Shown here: in pieces, positions 48,795 through 58,221 of the stretch
How positions within the stretch are numbered: position 1 is the first letter of the stretch
Layout of the letters: each line of letters starts with the position of its first letter
Assembly: GCA_963706685.1 (NCBI GenBank)
Contig: CAVPMY010000002.1
Location: forward strand, 403,529-467,528
From: CADEEN01 sp963706685
GTDB taxonomy: Bacteria; Pseudomonadota; Gammaproteobacteria; Burkholderiales; Burkholderiaceae_C
Direction of reading: 5' to 3'
Length of the DNA stretch: 64,000 nucleotides
Program-made: the position numbers and the translations under genes
Notes under the pieces: generated by a model
What the model saw: only the letters and a program-made list of their open reading frames with translations
What the model was told of the DNA's origin: nothing
The model's database searches: none

Positions 48795-49932
48795 GGCGCG
48801 AAGCACTGCCCGGCCCACCCTCGGCAGCGGCCTGCAGCGGCGCGGCGTCGAGCATCATGTCGACGAAGGTGTCTGCGTCCTGCTGGATGCGGATGCGCAC
48901 CGGCAGGTATTGCAGCGTCGGCGCAAACCAGACCTCGGCACTGAGCTCGCCGCGCGGCCGGCTGTCGGCGCGTCGTGGCTTCAGATGAAAGGTGTCGAGC
49001 GCGCCCACCGGCGTGTACAGGCGGACCTCGTCGACCACGTCATAGGTCCAGCGATCCATGCGCCGCGGCAGCGCCAGCGGCAGCTCGATGCTGTTGCCCA
49101 CGCGCAGCAGCTCGGGCCGCGTGGTGAACAGCCACGTCATCTGCACGAACTGGCTGGCGCTGTCCTGCACGCCGGCCAGGGCTTCGATGCGATGGCCATT
49201 GGCCAGCGTCACGGCCTCGGGTGTGAACAGCACGGTGATGCGGCGCGGCGCCTGGAAAGGCAGCTTGGTCGCTTCGTCGTAGCGGCGCGGCGTCAGGCCC
49301 GCATCGCTCAGTTCGCCATCGCTGGTCATGTTGCGCGAAATCAGCGGCGCGAACGACGGGCCGACAGTGACATCCATGTGCACCTGGTAGCGCGAACCGA
49401 CGCGCACCCACTGCACACGTGCGTTGCCGTGCATCTCGCCACGGTAGTTGCCGTGCAGGGTGTAGGTCAGCCGCGTTGACGGCGGCCACTCGAACGCCGG
49501 CGCGGCCGCGGAGGCACTCGGCGAGCCGGGCGCCGCCGCCTCGGCCGCGGGCTCGCCGAGTGCCGATGCCGCTACGCTCGATGGCAGCGGCCGCCGGGCC
49601 GCCACGGTCGGTTCGCTGGCAGATGACGCGGCCGCTTCGATCGGCAGCTTGGCTTCGGGTGACGACGCCGCCGACGCCGCTGCGGCCAGCGGGCGCGCGC
49701 GCCGCGGGCGCCGCGCCGGCGTTGCGGGCGGTGTCGCCGCCGCTGCGACCGGCGTCGGCTCTGCCGGCGCCAGGATGCGCACGAAGGCCACTTCCAGTCG
49801 CGGCGGCATCTGTTGTTGGCCGGCGCCCCAGCCGACCAGCGCTTCTTCGAGCCACCATACCGCCCAGCCGTGCGCGAGCACGACCACAACGAGCAGCAGC
49901 GCCCAAGCGGTGCGGCGCGAGACGGCCTGCAT
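48742..49932 (-). CDS. DUF3108 domain protein
   Basis: This 396-residue protein has an N-terminal membrane anchor (ALLLVVVVLAHGWAVWWLEE) and an alanine/proline-rich linker of about 100 residues (ATPPATPARRPRRARPLAAA). A DUF3108 beta-rich domain follows: LTYTLHGNYRGEMHGNARVQ, QFVQMTWLFTTRPELLRVGN and DVVDEVRLYTPVGALDTFHL, then VWFAPTLQYLPVRIRI. It is probably periplasmic and tethered to the inner membrane. The function is unknown. It starts 17 bp after the M61 protease stop, so the two are likely co-transcribed. The tail (TAAAEAGGPPARQTDR) overlaps a small gene on the other strand. Confidence 0.82.
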   Translation of the reverse strand: MQAVSRRTAWALLLVVVVLAHGWAVWWLEEALVGWGAGQQQMPPRLEVAFVRILAPAEPTPVAAAATPPATPARRPRRARPLAAAASAASSPEAKLPIEAAASSASEPTVAARRPLPSSVAASALGEPAAEAAAPGSPSASAAAPAFEWPPSTRLTYTLHGNYRGEMHGNARVQWVRVGSRYQVHMDVTVGPSFAPLISRNMTSDGELSDAGLTPRRYDEATKLPFQAPRRITVLFTPEAVTLANGHRIEALAGVQDSASQFVQMTWLFTTRPELLRVGNSIELPLALPRRMDRWTYDVVDEVRLYTPVGALDTFHLKPRRADSRPRGELSAEVWFAPTLQYLPVRIRIQQDADTFVDMMLDAAPLQAAAEGGPGSASRPTAAAEAGGPPARQTDR

Positions 49933-49949
49933 CGGCTGCCCAGCGGCGC

Positions 49950-51683
49950 TCAGGCGCCGAGCCACGCCTGTCGCAACGCCGCCGCACGCGCAGGCGGTTT
50001 GTTCGCCAGCGCCAGGGCGCACTGCGGCGCAGCCACCGCGCTGGCCGGCTGCAGCGTCAGGCGGTGCAAGCGCTGATCGCGCACCAGCAGCAATTCGAAG
50101 TCGCGCCCCGGCTCGAGCCACTGTTGTGCTTCGTCGAGGCGGCGGATGCGCCAGCCGTCGACGGCCAGCAGCTCGTCGCCCGCCGACACGCCGGCGCGCA
50201 TCGCGGCGCTGCCGGCCAGCACCTGCTTGACCTGAACACCGCCCTGCCCCTCGACCAGACGCAGGCCGAGCGCGGCCGCATAGGCGGGCTTGTCGGCGCG
50301 CAGCGTCACGCCGGCCGCCTCGAGCAGCGCAGCCAGCGGCAGTTCTTTCGTGCCATGCACCCAGGCCGCGATCTCCTTGGCGTACGAGCGCCCGCCGATA
50401 CGCTTCAGCGCATCGGCGATATCCGGCTCGTCGATCGGCCCGCCGCGGCTGCGCTGCCAGAGCAGGCACATGACCTCGTCGAGCGTGCCCTGGCCCTCCT
50501 TGCGCAAGGTGAGATCGAGGGCCAGCGCCACCAGCGAGCCCTTGGCGTAGTAGCTGACCGTGGCGTTGGGCGTGTTTTCGTCGCTGCGGTAGTACTTGAC
50601 CCAGGCGTCGAAGCTGGCCTGCGCGACGCTCTGCACGTCGCGCCCCGGCATCAGCGCCACGTTGTTGACCGTCTTGGCCAGCAGCCCCAGATAGCGCGGC
50701 ACGTCGATCAGACCGGCGCGCAGCAGCAGCAAGTCGTCGTAGTACGACGTGAAGCCCTCGAAGAACCACAGCAGCGGCGTGTGGTTCTCGCGCGTGTAGT
50801 CGATCGTCGCCAGCTCGGCCGGCTTCAGCCGCTTGACGTTCCAGGCGTGGAAGTACTCGTGCGAAATCAAGCCGAGCAGCGACGCATAGCCCTCGGTCAT
50901 GACGGCGACGCCATGCTGCGGCAGGTCGCGCCGCTTGGCGATCAAGGCCGTGCTGGCGCGGTGCTCGAGGCCGCCGTAGCCGTCATCGACGGCGTTGAGC
51001 AGGAACAGGTAGCGATCGAACGGCGGCCTGGGTTGCTTGTCGCCGTGCCAGAACACGATCGCCGCGTCGCAGATGCGCTTGGCATCGGCCAGCAGCCGCG
51101 CGCTGTCGAAACCCGGCCACGCCCCGGCGACGACCAACTCATGCACGACGCCGTGCGCCGTGAACTCGCCGCGCCAGAAGGGTCCGAACTCGAACGGGTG
51201 ATCGACGAGTTCGTCATAGTCACCCGCAACGTAGCGATGCGTGCCCTGCGGCGTCATCGACGTCGCCACCTGCCAGCCGCGCGGCAACGCGCCGAGTTCG
51301 ATGGCATGCACCTCGTTTTCGCGCCCCTCGACACGCAGACACAGGCTCGTGCCGTTGAAGAAACCGCGTGCCGCATCGAGAAACGCCGCGCGCACCGAGG
51401 AGTCGTTGGCATAGACAAGATAGCTCACCGTCAGCGCCGCACGCCCTTTGCAGGCCGCCTGCCACGTCGTCTTGTCGATCTGCGTCAATGCCACCGCCTG
51501 GTCGCCCTGCCGCGCCTCGAGCCGCGACAGATGCCGTGCGAATTCGCGCACCATGTAGCTGCCCGGAATCCACACCGGCAGCGACAACCGCTGCGCGGCG
51601 GCCGGCTTGGGCAGCGTCAACGTGAGGCGGTACTGGTGTGCATGCAGATCGTGCAGGTCGATGCGGTATTTGATCGTCGACAT
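49950..51683 (-). CDS. M61-family metallopeptidase with PDZ domain
   Basis: This protein of about 577 residues begins MSTIKYRIDLHDLHAHQYRL. The N-terminal beta domain (SLPVWIPGSYMVREFARHLS) is followed by the catalytic domain with the zinc motif LISHEYFHAWNVKRLKP (HExxH, about residue 278). LLWFFEGFTSYYDDLLLLRA holds the third ligand region (EGFT). A C-terminal PDZ domain is at about residues 470-545 (GVSAGDELLAVDGWRIRRLD). M61 enzymes of the glycyl-aminopeptidase type cleave N-terminal residues. No signal peptide is visible, so it may be cytoplasmic. Longer starts up to 51707 are in frame. Confidence 0.92.
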   Translation of the reverse strand: MSTIKYRIDLHDLHAHQYRLTLTLPKPAAAQRLSLPVWIPGSYMVREFARHLSRLEARQGDQAVALTQIDKTTWQAACKGRAALTVSYLVYANDSSVRAAFLDAARGFFNGTSLCLRVEGRENEVHAIELGALPRGWQVATSMTPQGTHRYVAGDYDELVDHPFEFGPFWRGEFTAHGVVHELVVAGAWPGFDSARLLADAKRICDAAIVFWHGDKQPRPPFDRYLFLLNAVDDGYGGLEHRASTALIAKRRDLPQHGVAVMTEGYASLLGLISHEYFHAWNVKRLKPAELATIDYTRENHTPLLWFFEGFTSYYDDLLLLRAGLIDVPRYLGLLAKTVNNVALMPGRDVQSVAQASFDAWVKYYRSDENTPNATVSYYAKGSLVALALDLTLRKEGQGTLDEVMCLLWQRSRGGPIDEPDIADALKRIGGRSYAKEIAAWVHGTKELPLAALLEAAGVTLRADKPAYAAALGLRLVEGQGGVQVKQVLAGSAAMRAGVSAGDELLAVDGWRIRRLDEAQQWLEPGRDFELLLVRDQRLHRLTLQPASAVAAPQCALALANKPPARAAALRQAWLGA

Positions 51684-51716
51684 GGGCGGCATTGTCGCCG
51701 TTGCCACCCGTGAGAT

Positions 51717-52421
51717 TCAGTCGCCGCCGCAACCGCCGCCGCCACAGCCCGAGTCGCTGCTGGAGCCACCACCACAGCCGCTGCTGCAACCGCTGCCGCC
51801 GCCGCCTTCCTGACGCTTCCTGGCCGCCGTAGCGAAGCCGGCGCCGCAGTAGATCACTGCCGAGGCGACAGCGCCGGCGTTGTGGCGTGTCACCTGTGCC
51901 GCGTCGCAGTCGAGCGCATAGTTGAAACCATCGGCGGCGCCAAGCTTGGCGTCGAGCGCGAACAGCAGCGGCAGTCGTGTCGGCTGGCGCGGGTTGATGT
52001 GGTCTTCCCGGCACGCGAACCACCAGCAGCGGTGCAGGCCGGCGTCGGCGACCGCAGCGCCGCCCGCCGCCACCGCAGGCGTGTGGTGCAGGAAGCCGCC
52101 GAACGCAGCCGTGCAGAACGCTTCGTAATGACGCGTGAAGAGGATGAATTCATGCCACAGCTCGTCGGCCACCTGCGACGGCATCGACACGTATTTGCGG
52201 CCGCTCTTCAGATAGGCGAGGAAGAACTGGCGCAGCGCGTTGGCGGCGAGCTGGCACTCCTTGAGTCCGAGTTCGGGGCGGCGCTTGCGCAGGTTGTCGA
52301 ACAGGCCGCGCGGCAGGTCGTAGGTGCGGATGTAGGCCTCGCGCCTGGCGACGCGTTTCTGCTGCCACAGCACCGCCGAGACACCGGCCAGCGCAACCGT
52401 GCCGAACGCCAGCCAGCTCAT
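51717..52421 (-). CDS. GRDP-like protein with Cys/Gly-rich tail
   Basis: This 234-residue protein has an N-terminal membrane helix (SWLAFGTVALAGVSAVLW). A cytoplasmic region includes ELGLKECQLAANALRQFFLA and the pattern DELWHEFILFTRHYEAFC, which recalls the glycine-rich-domain-like family (WHxFIL). The last 30 residues are a Gly/Ser/Cys tail (SGCSSGCGGGSSSDSG and more) with six cysteines, similar to tails of TIGR04222-type membrane proteins. The function is unknown. ATG 52421 shares one base with the SDR stop (TGATG), so translation is coupled. It precedes the M61 gene by 33 bp. Confidence 0.7.
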   Translation of the reverse strand: MSWLAFGTVALAGVSAVLWQQKRVARREAYIRTYDLPRGLFDNLRKRRPELGLKECQLAANALRQFFLAYLKSGRKYVSMPSQVADELWHEFILFTRHYEAFCTAAFGGFLHHTPAVAAGGAAVADAGLHRCWWFACREDHINPRQPTRLPLLFALDAKLGAADGFNYALDCDAAQVTRHNAGAVASAVIYCGAGFATAARKRQEGGGGSGCSSGCGGGSSSDSGCGGGGCGGD

Positions 52422-53214
52422 CAGTAGGTGCCCGGATACGCGCCGCCGTCGAGCAGGATGTTCTGCGCCGTTCAGATAGCCCGCATGCACGCTGCAGATG
52501 AAGGCGCAGACGGCGCCGAACTCTTCGGCCGTGCCGAAGCGCTGTGCCGGCATGGCCTGCGCGCGCGCCGCGGCCACGGCCTCGACGGTCTTGCCCGCTC
52601 TTGGCCGCCGCACCCTTCAAGGTGGTGCGCAGGCGGTCGGTGTCGAACGGACCGGGCAGCAGGTTGTTGATCGTCACGTTGCGCCCGGCCAGACGCTGTT
52701 GCCGTGCCAGCGCCGGCGACGAAGCCGGTGAGCCCGGAGCGCGCGCCGTTGGACAGGCCGAGGATGTCGATCGGCGCCTTCACCGCGGCCGAGGTGATGT
52801 TGACGACGCGGCCGAAGCCACGCTCGGCCATCTCGTCGACCGTGGCCTTCATCAGCTCGATCGGCGTCAGCATGTTGGCGTCGAGCGCCGCGATCCAGGC
52901 GTCGCGGTCCCAGTCGCGGAAGTCGCCGGGCGGCGGGCCGCCGGCGTTGTTGACCAGGATGTCGACCTGCGGGCACGCGGCGAGCGCGGCGGCGCGGCCC
53001 TCGGCCGTGGTGATGTCGCCGGCCACGGCGCGCACCTGTCACCGCCGCATTCAGCGCGCGCAGCTCGCGCGGCCGTGGCTTCGAGCGCCTCGACACCGCG
53101 CGCGGTGATGACGACGTTGACGCCCTCGCGCACCAGCGCCTGCGCGCAGCCCTTGCCCAGCCCCTTGCTCGCGGCGCAGACCAGCGCCCATTTGCCTGCG
53201 ATGCCGAGATCCAT
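52421..53214 (-). CDS. Short-chain dehydrogenase/reductase, frameshifted
   Basis: This is a classic SDR of about 260 residues. The nucleotide loop is ALVCAASKGLGKGCAQALVR (TGxxxGxG variant), the NNAG motif is DILVNNAGGPPPGDFRDWD, the serine region is GRVVNITSAAVK, and the C-terminal NNLLPGPFDTDRL marks the family. The NNLLPG with preceding segment suggests a 3-oxoacyl reductase-like group. The usual Tyr-x-x-x-Lys is not clear: the stretch LGLSNGARSGLTGFVAG occupies that place, with Asn-Gly-Ala-Arg instead, as in some SDRs of this subgroup. Frame changes lie near 53090, 53040, 52705, 52605 and 52470. ATG 53214. Confidence 0.82.
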
Positions 53215-53237
53215 CTCAGTGCCTCCGAAGTACTGAG

Positions 53238-54160
53238 TCAGCGCCAGCGCGCCAGCAACCAGACGCCGGTCAGCACCAGCGACTGTGCCGGCCACCACCC
53301 AGCCGGTGAAGGGTTCGCCGAGCAAGCACGACGCCGATCAGGATCGTGCTCATCGGCCCGACCATGCCGGCCTGCGCGGCCAGCGTCGCGCCGATGCGCT
53401 CGATGGCCATCATCACCATCAGCACCGGCGCGAAGGTGCAGAGCACGGCGTTGAGCAGCGACAGCCAGAGCACCGGCTCGGGCACCGCAGCGCCGCCGAC
53501 AGCGGGCGCAGCAGCAGAAACTGCGCGATGCACAGCACGCAGGCCACGCTGGTGGCCAGCGCCGGTCAGGCGCAGCGCGCCGATGCGGCGCACGACCTCG
53601 CCGCTGTAGACGAGGTAGACCGCATAGCTCAGCGCGCTGCCGAAGACCAGCGCCGCGCCGAGCGCGACATCGGCGCCTTCGAGCGACAACTCGTGGCCGA
53701 AGACCAGCAGCACGCCGGCGTAGCTGACGCGCAATCGCCAGCCATCTGCCGCGCGCCACGCGCACGCGCAACCAGCAGCACCGCCCAGCAGCAGCACCAG
53801 CGTCGGGTTCAGGTACAGGATCAGCCGCTCCAGGCTGGCGCGTGATGTACTGCAGGCCCGAGGAAGTCGAGGAAGCTGGCCAGGTAGTAGCCGCAGAAGC
53901 CCAGGCCGGCCACGGCGAGCCAGTCGCGCCGCGTGAACGCCGGCTTGCCGCGCCCGGCCCACCAGGCCAGCGCCACGAACAGCGGCAGCGCGAACAGCAT
54001 GCGCAGCATGATCACCGTGCACCGCGTCGACGCCGTGGCGGTAGGTCAGCTTGACGATGATGGCCTTGCCCGAGAACGCGATCGCGCCGACCGTGGCCAG
54101 CGCGAGCCGGGCCACACGCGGGCGCGCGTCGGCGGCAGCGGTGGCGCCGTCGCCGCTCAA
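53238..54160 (-). CDS. EamA/DMT-family transporter, frameshifted
   Basis: This ten-helix inner-membrane exporter type starts near LALATVGAIAFSGKAIIVKL. Later helices include LYLNPTLVLLLGG, VSYAGVLLVFGHELSLEGAD, ALVFGSALSYAVYLVYSGEV and PVLMVMMAIERIGATLAAQA. It ends VLTGVWLLARWR. The start is probably TTG 54160, overlapping the gamma-glutamyltransferase stop. Frame changes occur near 54020, 53850, 53755, 53565, 53495, 53330 and 53285. EamA proteins export small metabolites such as amino acids; the substrate is not evident. The gene sits between a gamma-glutamyltransferase and an SDR, all in one direction. Confidence 0.8.
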
Positions 54161-55817
54161 AAGCCCGACCGCCGCGCCGTCGCGGCGCGGGTCGCTGGCC
54201 GCGACATAGCCTTCGACCGCCGGGTCGCCCAGGCGCCAGATGAACTGGCCGGCGCCGAAGTCCATGTAGCTGTCGTCGATGCCGTCGATCTGGTGGCCCA
54301 GCGCCTGCCAGGCCCTTGCGACCGTCGCCGGCGGTCATGCCGGCGCTCGACGTTGATCTCCAGGCCCTGCGGTTGAAGCGCCAGCGCGGCGCGTCGCAGG
54401 CCGCCTGCGGGTTCTGGCCGTAGTCGAGCATGCGCACCAGGGTCTGCAGGTGGCCCTGCGGCTGCATGTTGCCGCCCATCACGCCGAAGCTCATCACCGG
54501 CTGCGCCGTCCTGCGTCAGGAAGGCCGGGATGATGGTGTGGAACGGCCGCTTGCCCGGCGCCACGACGTTCGGGCTGCTCGGCGTCGAGGCTGAAGCCGT
54601 GGCCGCGGTTCTGCAGGCTGATGCCGAACGTCGGGCATCGACGACGCCCGAGCCGAAGCCCATGTAGTTGCTCTGGATGAAGCTGACCATCATGCCGCTC
54701 TCGTCGGCCGCGGTGAGGTAGATGGTGCCGCCCTTGACGCGCGTTGCCGGGGCCGAAGTCCTGCGCGCGCTGTCGGGTCGATCAGCTTGGCGCGCGCGGC
54801 CAGGTAGTGCGCATCGAGCAGCTGCGCCGGCGTCACCTCCATGCGCGCGCGGCTCGGCGACGAAGCGGTAGACATCGGCAAAGGCCAGCTTCATGGCCTC
54901 GATCTGCAGGTGCTGCGACGCCGCGCCGTCGACCGGCAGTGCGCGCCAGGTCGAAGTGCTCGCAGCATGCCCAGCGCCATCAGCGCCGCGATGCCCTGCC
55001 CGTTCGGCGGGATCTCGTGCAGCGTGTGGCCGCGGTAGTCCTGCGCCAACGGCTCGACCCACTCGGGCTGGTAGGCCGCGAGGTCGGCCGCGGTCATCGC
55101 GCCGCCGTGCGCTCGCGCGTGCGCGCGCCAGCGCGGCGGCCATCTCGCCGCGGTAGAAGGCTTCGCCCTGCGTGGCGGCGATGAGCCGCAGCGCGCGCGC
55201 AGCGTGCGGCATCGCGAAGCGCTCGCCGACCTGCGGCGCGCGGCCGCGCGGCAGGAAGGTCTGCGCAAAGCCGGGCTGCGATACCAGCTCGGCCGACGCC
55301 GCGCGGCCAGCGTCCACTTCTGCTGCACGACGACCGGCACGGCATAGCCGCGCTCGGCAATCTCGATCGCCGGCGCCATCAGGTCGGCGAACGGCAGCTT
55401 GCCGAAGCGCTCGCTCAGCGCGACCCAGGCCGACACCGCGCCGGGCACGGTGACCGCAGTCCCAGCCGCGCTCGGCGGCGTCGTGGCGTCGGCGCCGTAC
55501 TTGCGCGCGAAGTAGCTCCGGCGTCCAGGCCGCCGGCGCCGGGCCCGAGGCGTTCAGGCCGTGCAGCTGCTTGCCGTCCCACAGGATGCAGAAGGCGTCG
55601 GAGCCCAGGCCGTTGCTGCACGGCTCGACGATCGTCATGCACGGCGGCCGTGGCGATGGCCGCGTCGACCGCATTGCCGCCGGCGCCGCAGCATGCGCAG
55701 CCCGGCCTGCGCGGCCAGCGGGTGCGAGGTGGAGACGATGTTGCGCGCGAACACAGGCGGCGCGTGCTGGCGTAGCCGGTGTGCCAGTCGAAGGATCACG
55801 GTGCTGAGACTCGTCAT
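54157..55817 (-). CDS. Gamma-glutamyltransferase family protein, frameshifted
   Basis: This is an N-terminal-nucleophile hydrolase of about 540 residues. Recognisable segments are FARNIVSTSHPLAAQAGLRM, EPCSNGLGSDAFCILWDGKQ, AYQPEWVEPLAQDYRGHTLH, IEAMKLAFADVYRFVAEP and, at the self-cleavage site, VKGGTIYLTAADESGMMVSF followed by IQSNYMGFGSG. The Thr of that site is the nucleophile. The family cleaves or transfers gamma-glutamyl groups, though many members have other amide substrates. No signal peptide is seen. ATG 55817 overlaps the MFS stop. Frame changes are frequent (near 55785, 55690, 55480, 54960, 54640, 54340 and others), consistent with consensus errors in this interval. Confidence 0.82.
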
Positions 55818-57463
55818 GGCTCCGCAGTCATCGCGCAGATTGCGGCAGCGTGCGCGCCGACGACATCCAACGACTGTGCGATGTAGCGCTTGACCCGCAG
55901 CGGCAGCTTGCCGAGGTGAAACGCCAGGCGCTCCTCGCGCAGGCCGGCGTCGAAGGCCGAGAAGCGTTCTTGCCGGCGCTGGTGCTCGATGCCAGTTCTC
56001 GTCGACGAAGTACTCGATGTAGCGCCCCGGCACGCGCCGCGTCGCGAAACAGTCCCCAGGACAAGGCGCCCTGGCGCAGCCGTGCGCGGCGCGTGCGCTG
56101 CATGACCTCGGTGAACGCCGCCACGCGCGCCGGGTCGATGAGGTACTCCACCGTCACCATCACCGGCCCGTCTTCGTTGGCGACATCGACCGCGGGCTCG
56201 GGCAGGTTGATCATCGGCGCCGGCGAGAAGTCCGGGTCGATGCGCACGCCCAGCGTGCGCTTGCGCAGGATGGCCACGACGGCGACGCCGAACAGTGCAG
56301 CCGTCGCCACCGACGCCGGCACGTTGACCCAGCTGGCGACCTGGCCCCACAGCAGCGAGCCCGCCGCCGCGCCGCCCATCAGCGCCATCTGGTAGATCGC
56401 CATGCCGCGTGCACGCACCCAGTCGGGCAGCGCGATCTGCGCCGAGATCGTCAGCGAGTTGGCCACCGAGATCCAGGCCACACCGACCAGGGCCATCGCC
56501 GGCAGCGCGATCCACAGCGTATGCACATAGACGATCAGCACCGACAGCAGTGCGTGGGCGAGCGTGCCGGCGTTGACGAACTGGTCGCGGTTCCAGCGCG
56601 CGCGCCAGCGCGGAAAGTACAAGGCCGCAAAGATGGCGCCGCCGCCGAGAAACGCCAGCATCACCGTGAACGTGGCCGGCCCGCCGCCATGCATGTCCTT
56701 GGCCACCAGCGGCAGCAACGCGATCAGCGCGGTGGACTGCAGGAAGAACAGGAAGATGCGCAGCAGCACGAAGCGCAGGCGCGGCGACTGCCGCGCAAAG
56801 TTGAAGCCGACGCGCACCGCACCGACGAATCGTTCGCCGGGCAAGGTGCTGGTCTTGGGTTGCGAGCGCCAGCGTCAGGATCAGCGCAAAGGCCACGCCG
56901 GCCAGCAGCGCATTGAGCACGAAGACGAAGGCTTCGCTCACGGCCGCCAGCATCGTGCCGGCGAGCACCGGGCCGATGACCCGCGACAGGTTCATCGCAA
57001 TGCCGTTGAGCGCAATCGCCGGCTGCAGCTCCTCGCGTTTTACGACCTCGGGCACGATGGCGGCAAACACCGGCCAGCGCATGGCCAGGCCGACGCCGTT
57101 GACAAAGGTCAGGCCGAGCAACAGGTTGGCGCTCAGTGCGCCGGCCAGCGACAGCCCCGCCAGCAGCAGCGCGTTGACGCTGACCCACAGCTGCGTGGCC
57201 GCGAAGTAGCGCCGCCGGTCGACGATGTCGGCCAGCGCACCGCTGGGCAGGCCGAGCAGGAACACCGGCAGCGTGGACGCCGTCTGCACCAGTGCCACCA
57301 TCACCGGGCTGGCCGTCAGCCGCGTCATCAGCCACGCCGCGGCGACATCGTTCATCCACATCGTCAGGTTCGCGGCCAGCCAGGCGAACCACAACATGCG
57401 GAAGGTGCGGCCGTGCAGCGGTACGAGGGCGGGGGCGGCCAGCAGCCGAGACTTGATCGACAT
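55814..57463 (-). CDS. MFS transporter with C-terminal monooxygenase-like domain, frameshifted
   Basis: A major facilitator of the MFS_3 type (EntS-like) with 12 helices begins MSIKSRLLAAPALVPLHGRT, then FRMLWFAWLAANLTMWMND. The motif LPSGALADIVDRRRY is the loop 2-3 signature. After the last helix comes a cytoplasmic domain (GPVMVTVEYLIDPARVAAFT, then RYIEYFVDENW and REERLAFHLGKLPLRV) that resembles the antibiotic-biosynthesis monooxygenase fold found in such transporters. Frame changes occur near 56860, 56035 and 55990. It probably exports a small metabolite. Its stop overlaps the gamma-glutamyltransferase start. Confidence 0.85.
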   Translation of the reverse strand: MSIKSRLLAAPALVPLHGRTFRMLWFAWLAANLTMWMNDVAAAWLMTRLTASPVMVALVQTASTLPVFLLGLPSGALADIVDRRRYFAATQLWVSVNALLLAGLSLAGALSANLLLGLTFVNGVGLAMRWPVFAAIVPEVVKREELQPAIALNGIAMNLSRVIGPVLAGTMLAAVSEAFVFVLNALLAGVAFALILTLALATQDQHLARRTIRRCGARRLQLCAAVAAPALRAAAHLPVLPAVHRADRVAAAGGQGHAWRRAGHVHGDAGVSRRRRHLCGLVLSALARALEPRPVRQRRHARPRTAVGADRLCAYAVDRAAGDGPGRCGLDLGGQLADDLGADRAARLGACTRHGDLPDGADGRRGGGLAAVGPGRQLGQRAGVGGDGCTVRRRRRGHPAQAHAGRAHRPGLLAGADDQPARARGRCRQRRRAGDGDGGVPHRPGARGGVHRGHAAHAPRTAAPGRLVLGTVSRRGACRGATSSTSSTRTGIEHQRRQERFSAFDAGLREERLAFHLGKLPLRVKRYIAQSLDVVGAHAAAICAMTAEP

Positions 57464-57468
57464 GACGT

Positions 57469-57560
57469 TCAGCACGCGGCGCCGAAGGTGCCGCAACTCA
57501 CCGATACAGCGCAGGAGGTGCCGCAGCTCACCGATACAGCGCCGAAGGTACCGCAGCTCA
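57469..57560. repeat. About three 30-bp tandem repeats covering the 3' end of the aldolase gene
   Basis: The unit (plus strand: GGTGCCGCAACTCACCGATA plus CAGCGCCGAA) recurs at about 57487, 57517 and 57547 with small changes. The last unit contains the stop codon of the class II aldolase (TTCGGCGCCGCATGGTGA on the coding strand), and each other unit repeats a similar TTCGGCGC and TGA. It looks like tandem duplication of the gene's 3' terminus into the 94-bp gap before the MFS gene. Confidence 0.75.
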
Positions 57561-58221
57561 CCATGCGGCGCCGAAGCTGCGGCGCAGGTCCTCGATCTGC
57601 GCCGGCGTGAGCGAAGACGGCCGCGGATCGCACAGCATCCACAGCCTGGCGGTTTCTTCCAGCTCTTCGAGCACTGCCATCGCCGCGGCAGGGCTCGAAT
57701 GCCAGACGTTCGGGCCGAGCCGCTCGAGCATCACCGCACGCAGCGGCGTGCCGCGCGCCGCAAAGCGTGCCATGCACTCGGCCACTGCGTCGGCCACGGC
57801 GGCGTCGCCCGGCCGGTGGTACGGGATCAACGGCACATGGCCGACCTTCATCACGAAATACGGCGTGATCGGCGGCACGATGTCGTCGCCGCTCCACACG
57901 CCCTGCAGTGTCAGCGCCACCAGATGCGTGCTGTGGGTGTGAATGACGCAGCGCGCATCCGGTGCGGCGGCGTAGATGCGGCGGTGCAGCGCCAGCGTCT
58001 TGCTCGCGCTGTCGCCACTGACCTGCACGCCGTCAGCACCGACATGCGCCAGTCGCGCCGCGTCGAGGAAACCGAGGCAAGCGTCGGTGGGTGTGATCAG
58101 GAACGAACCATCATCGAGCCGCACGCTGATGTTGCCTGCCGTGGCATGTGACATGGCCACGCTCGAACAAGGACTTGCCGACGCGGCAGATCTCTTGGCG
58201 CAGCAATGCCTCGGTGCTCAT
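57558..58221 (-). CDS. Class II aldolase/adducin-family protein, OtnC-like, one frameshift
   Basis: This zinc-dependent aldolase-fold protein of about 220 residues shows HATAGNISVRLDDGSFLITP, the metal-binding HTHSTHLVALTLQG, and YFVMKVGHVPLIPYHRPGD. The fold serves fuculose-phosphate-type aldolases and 3-oxo-tetronate-4-phosphate decarboxylases (OtnC), and the AxSEL/GNIS form fits the latter. ATG 58221 begins MSTEALLRQEICRVGKSLFE. One extra base near 58152, between ERGHV and HATAGN, breaks the frame. Its start overlaps the pobA stop in ATGA, so it is coupled to pobA. Confidence 0.82.
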
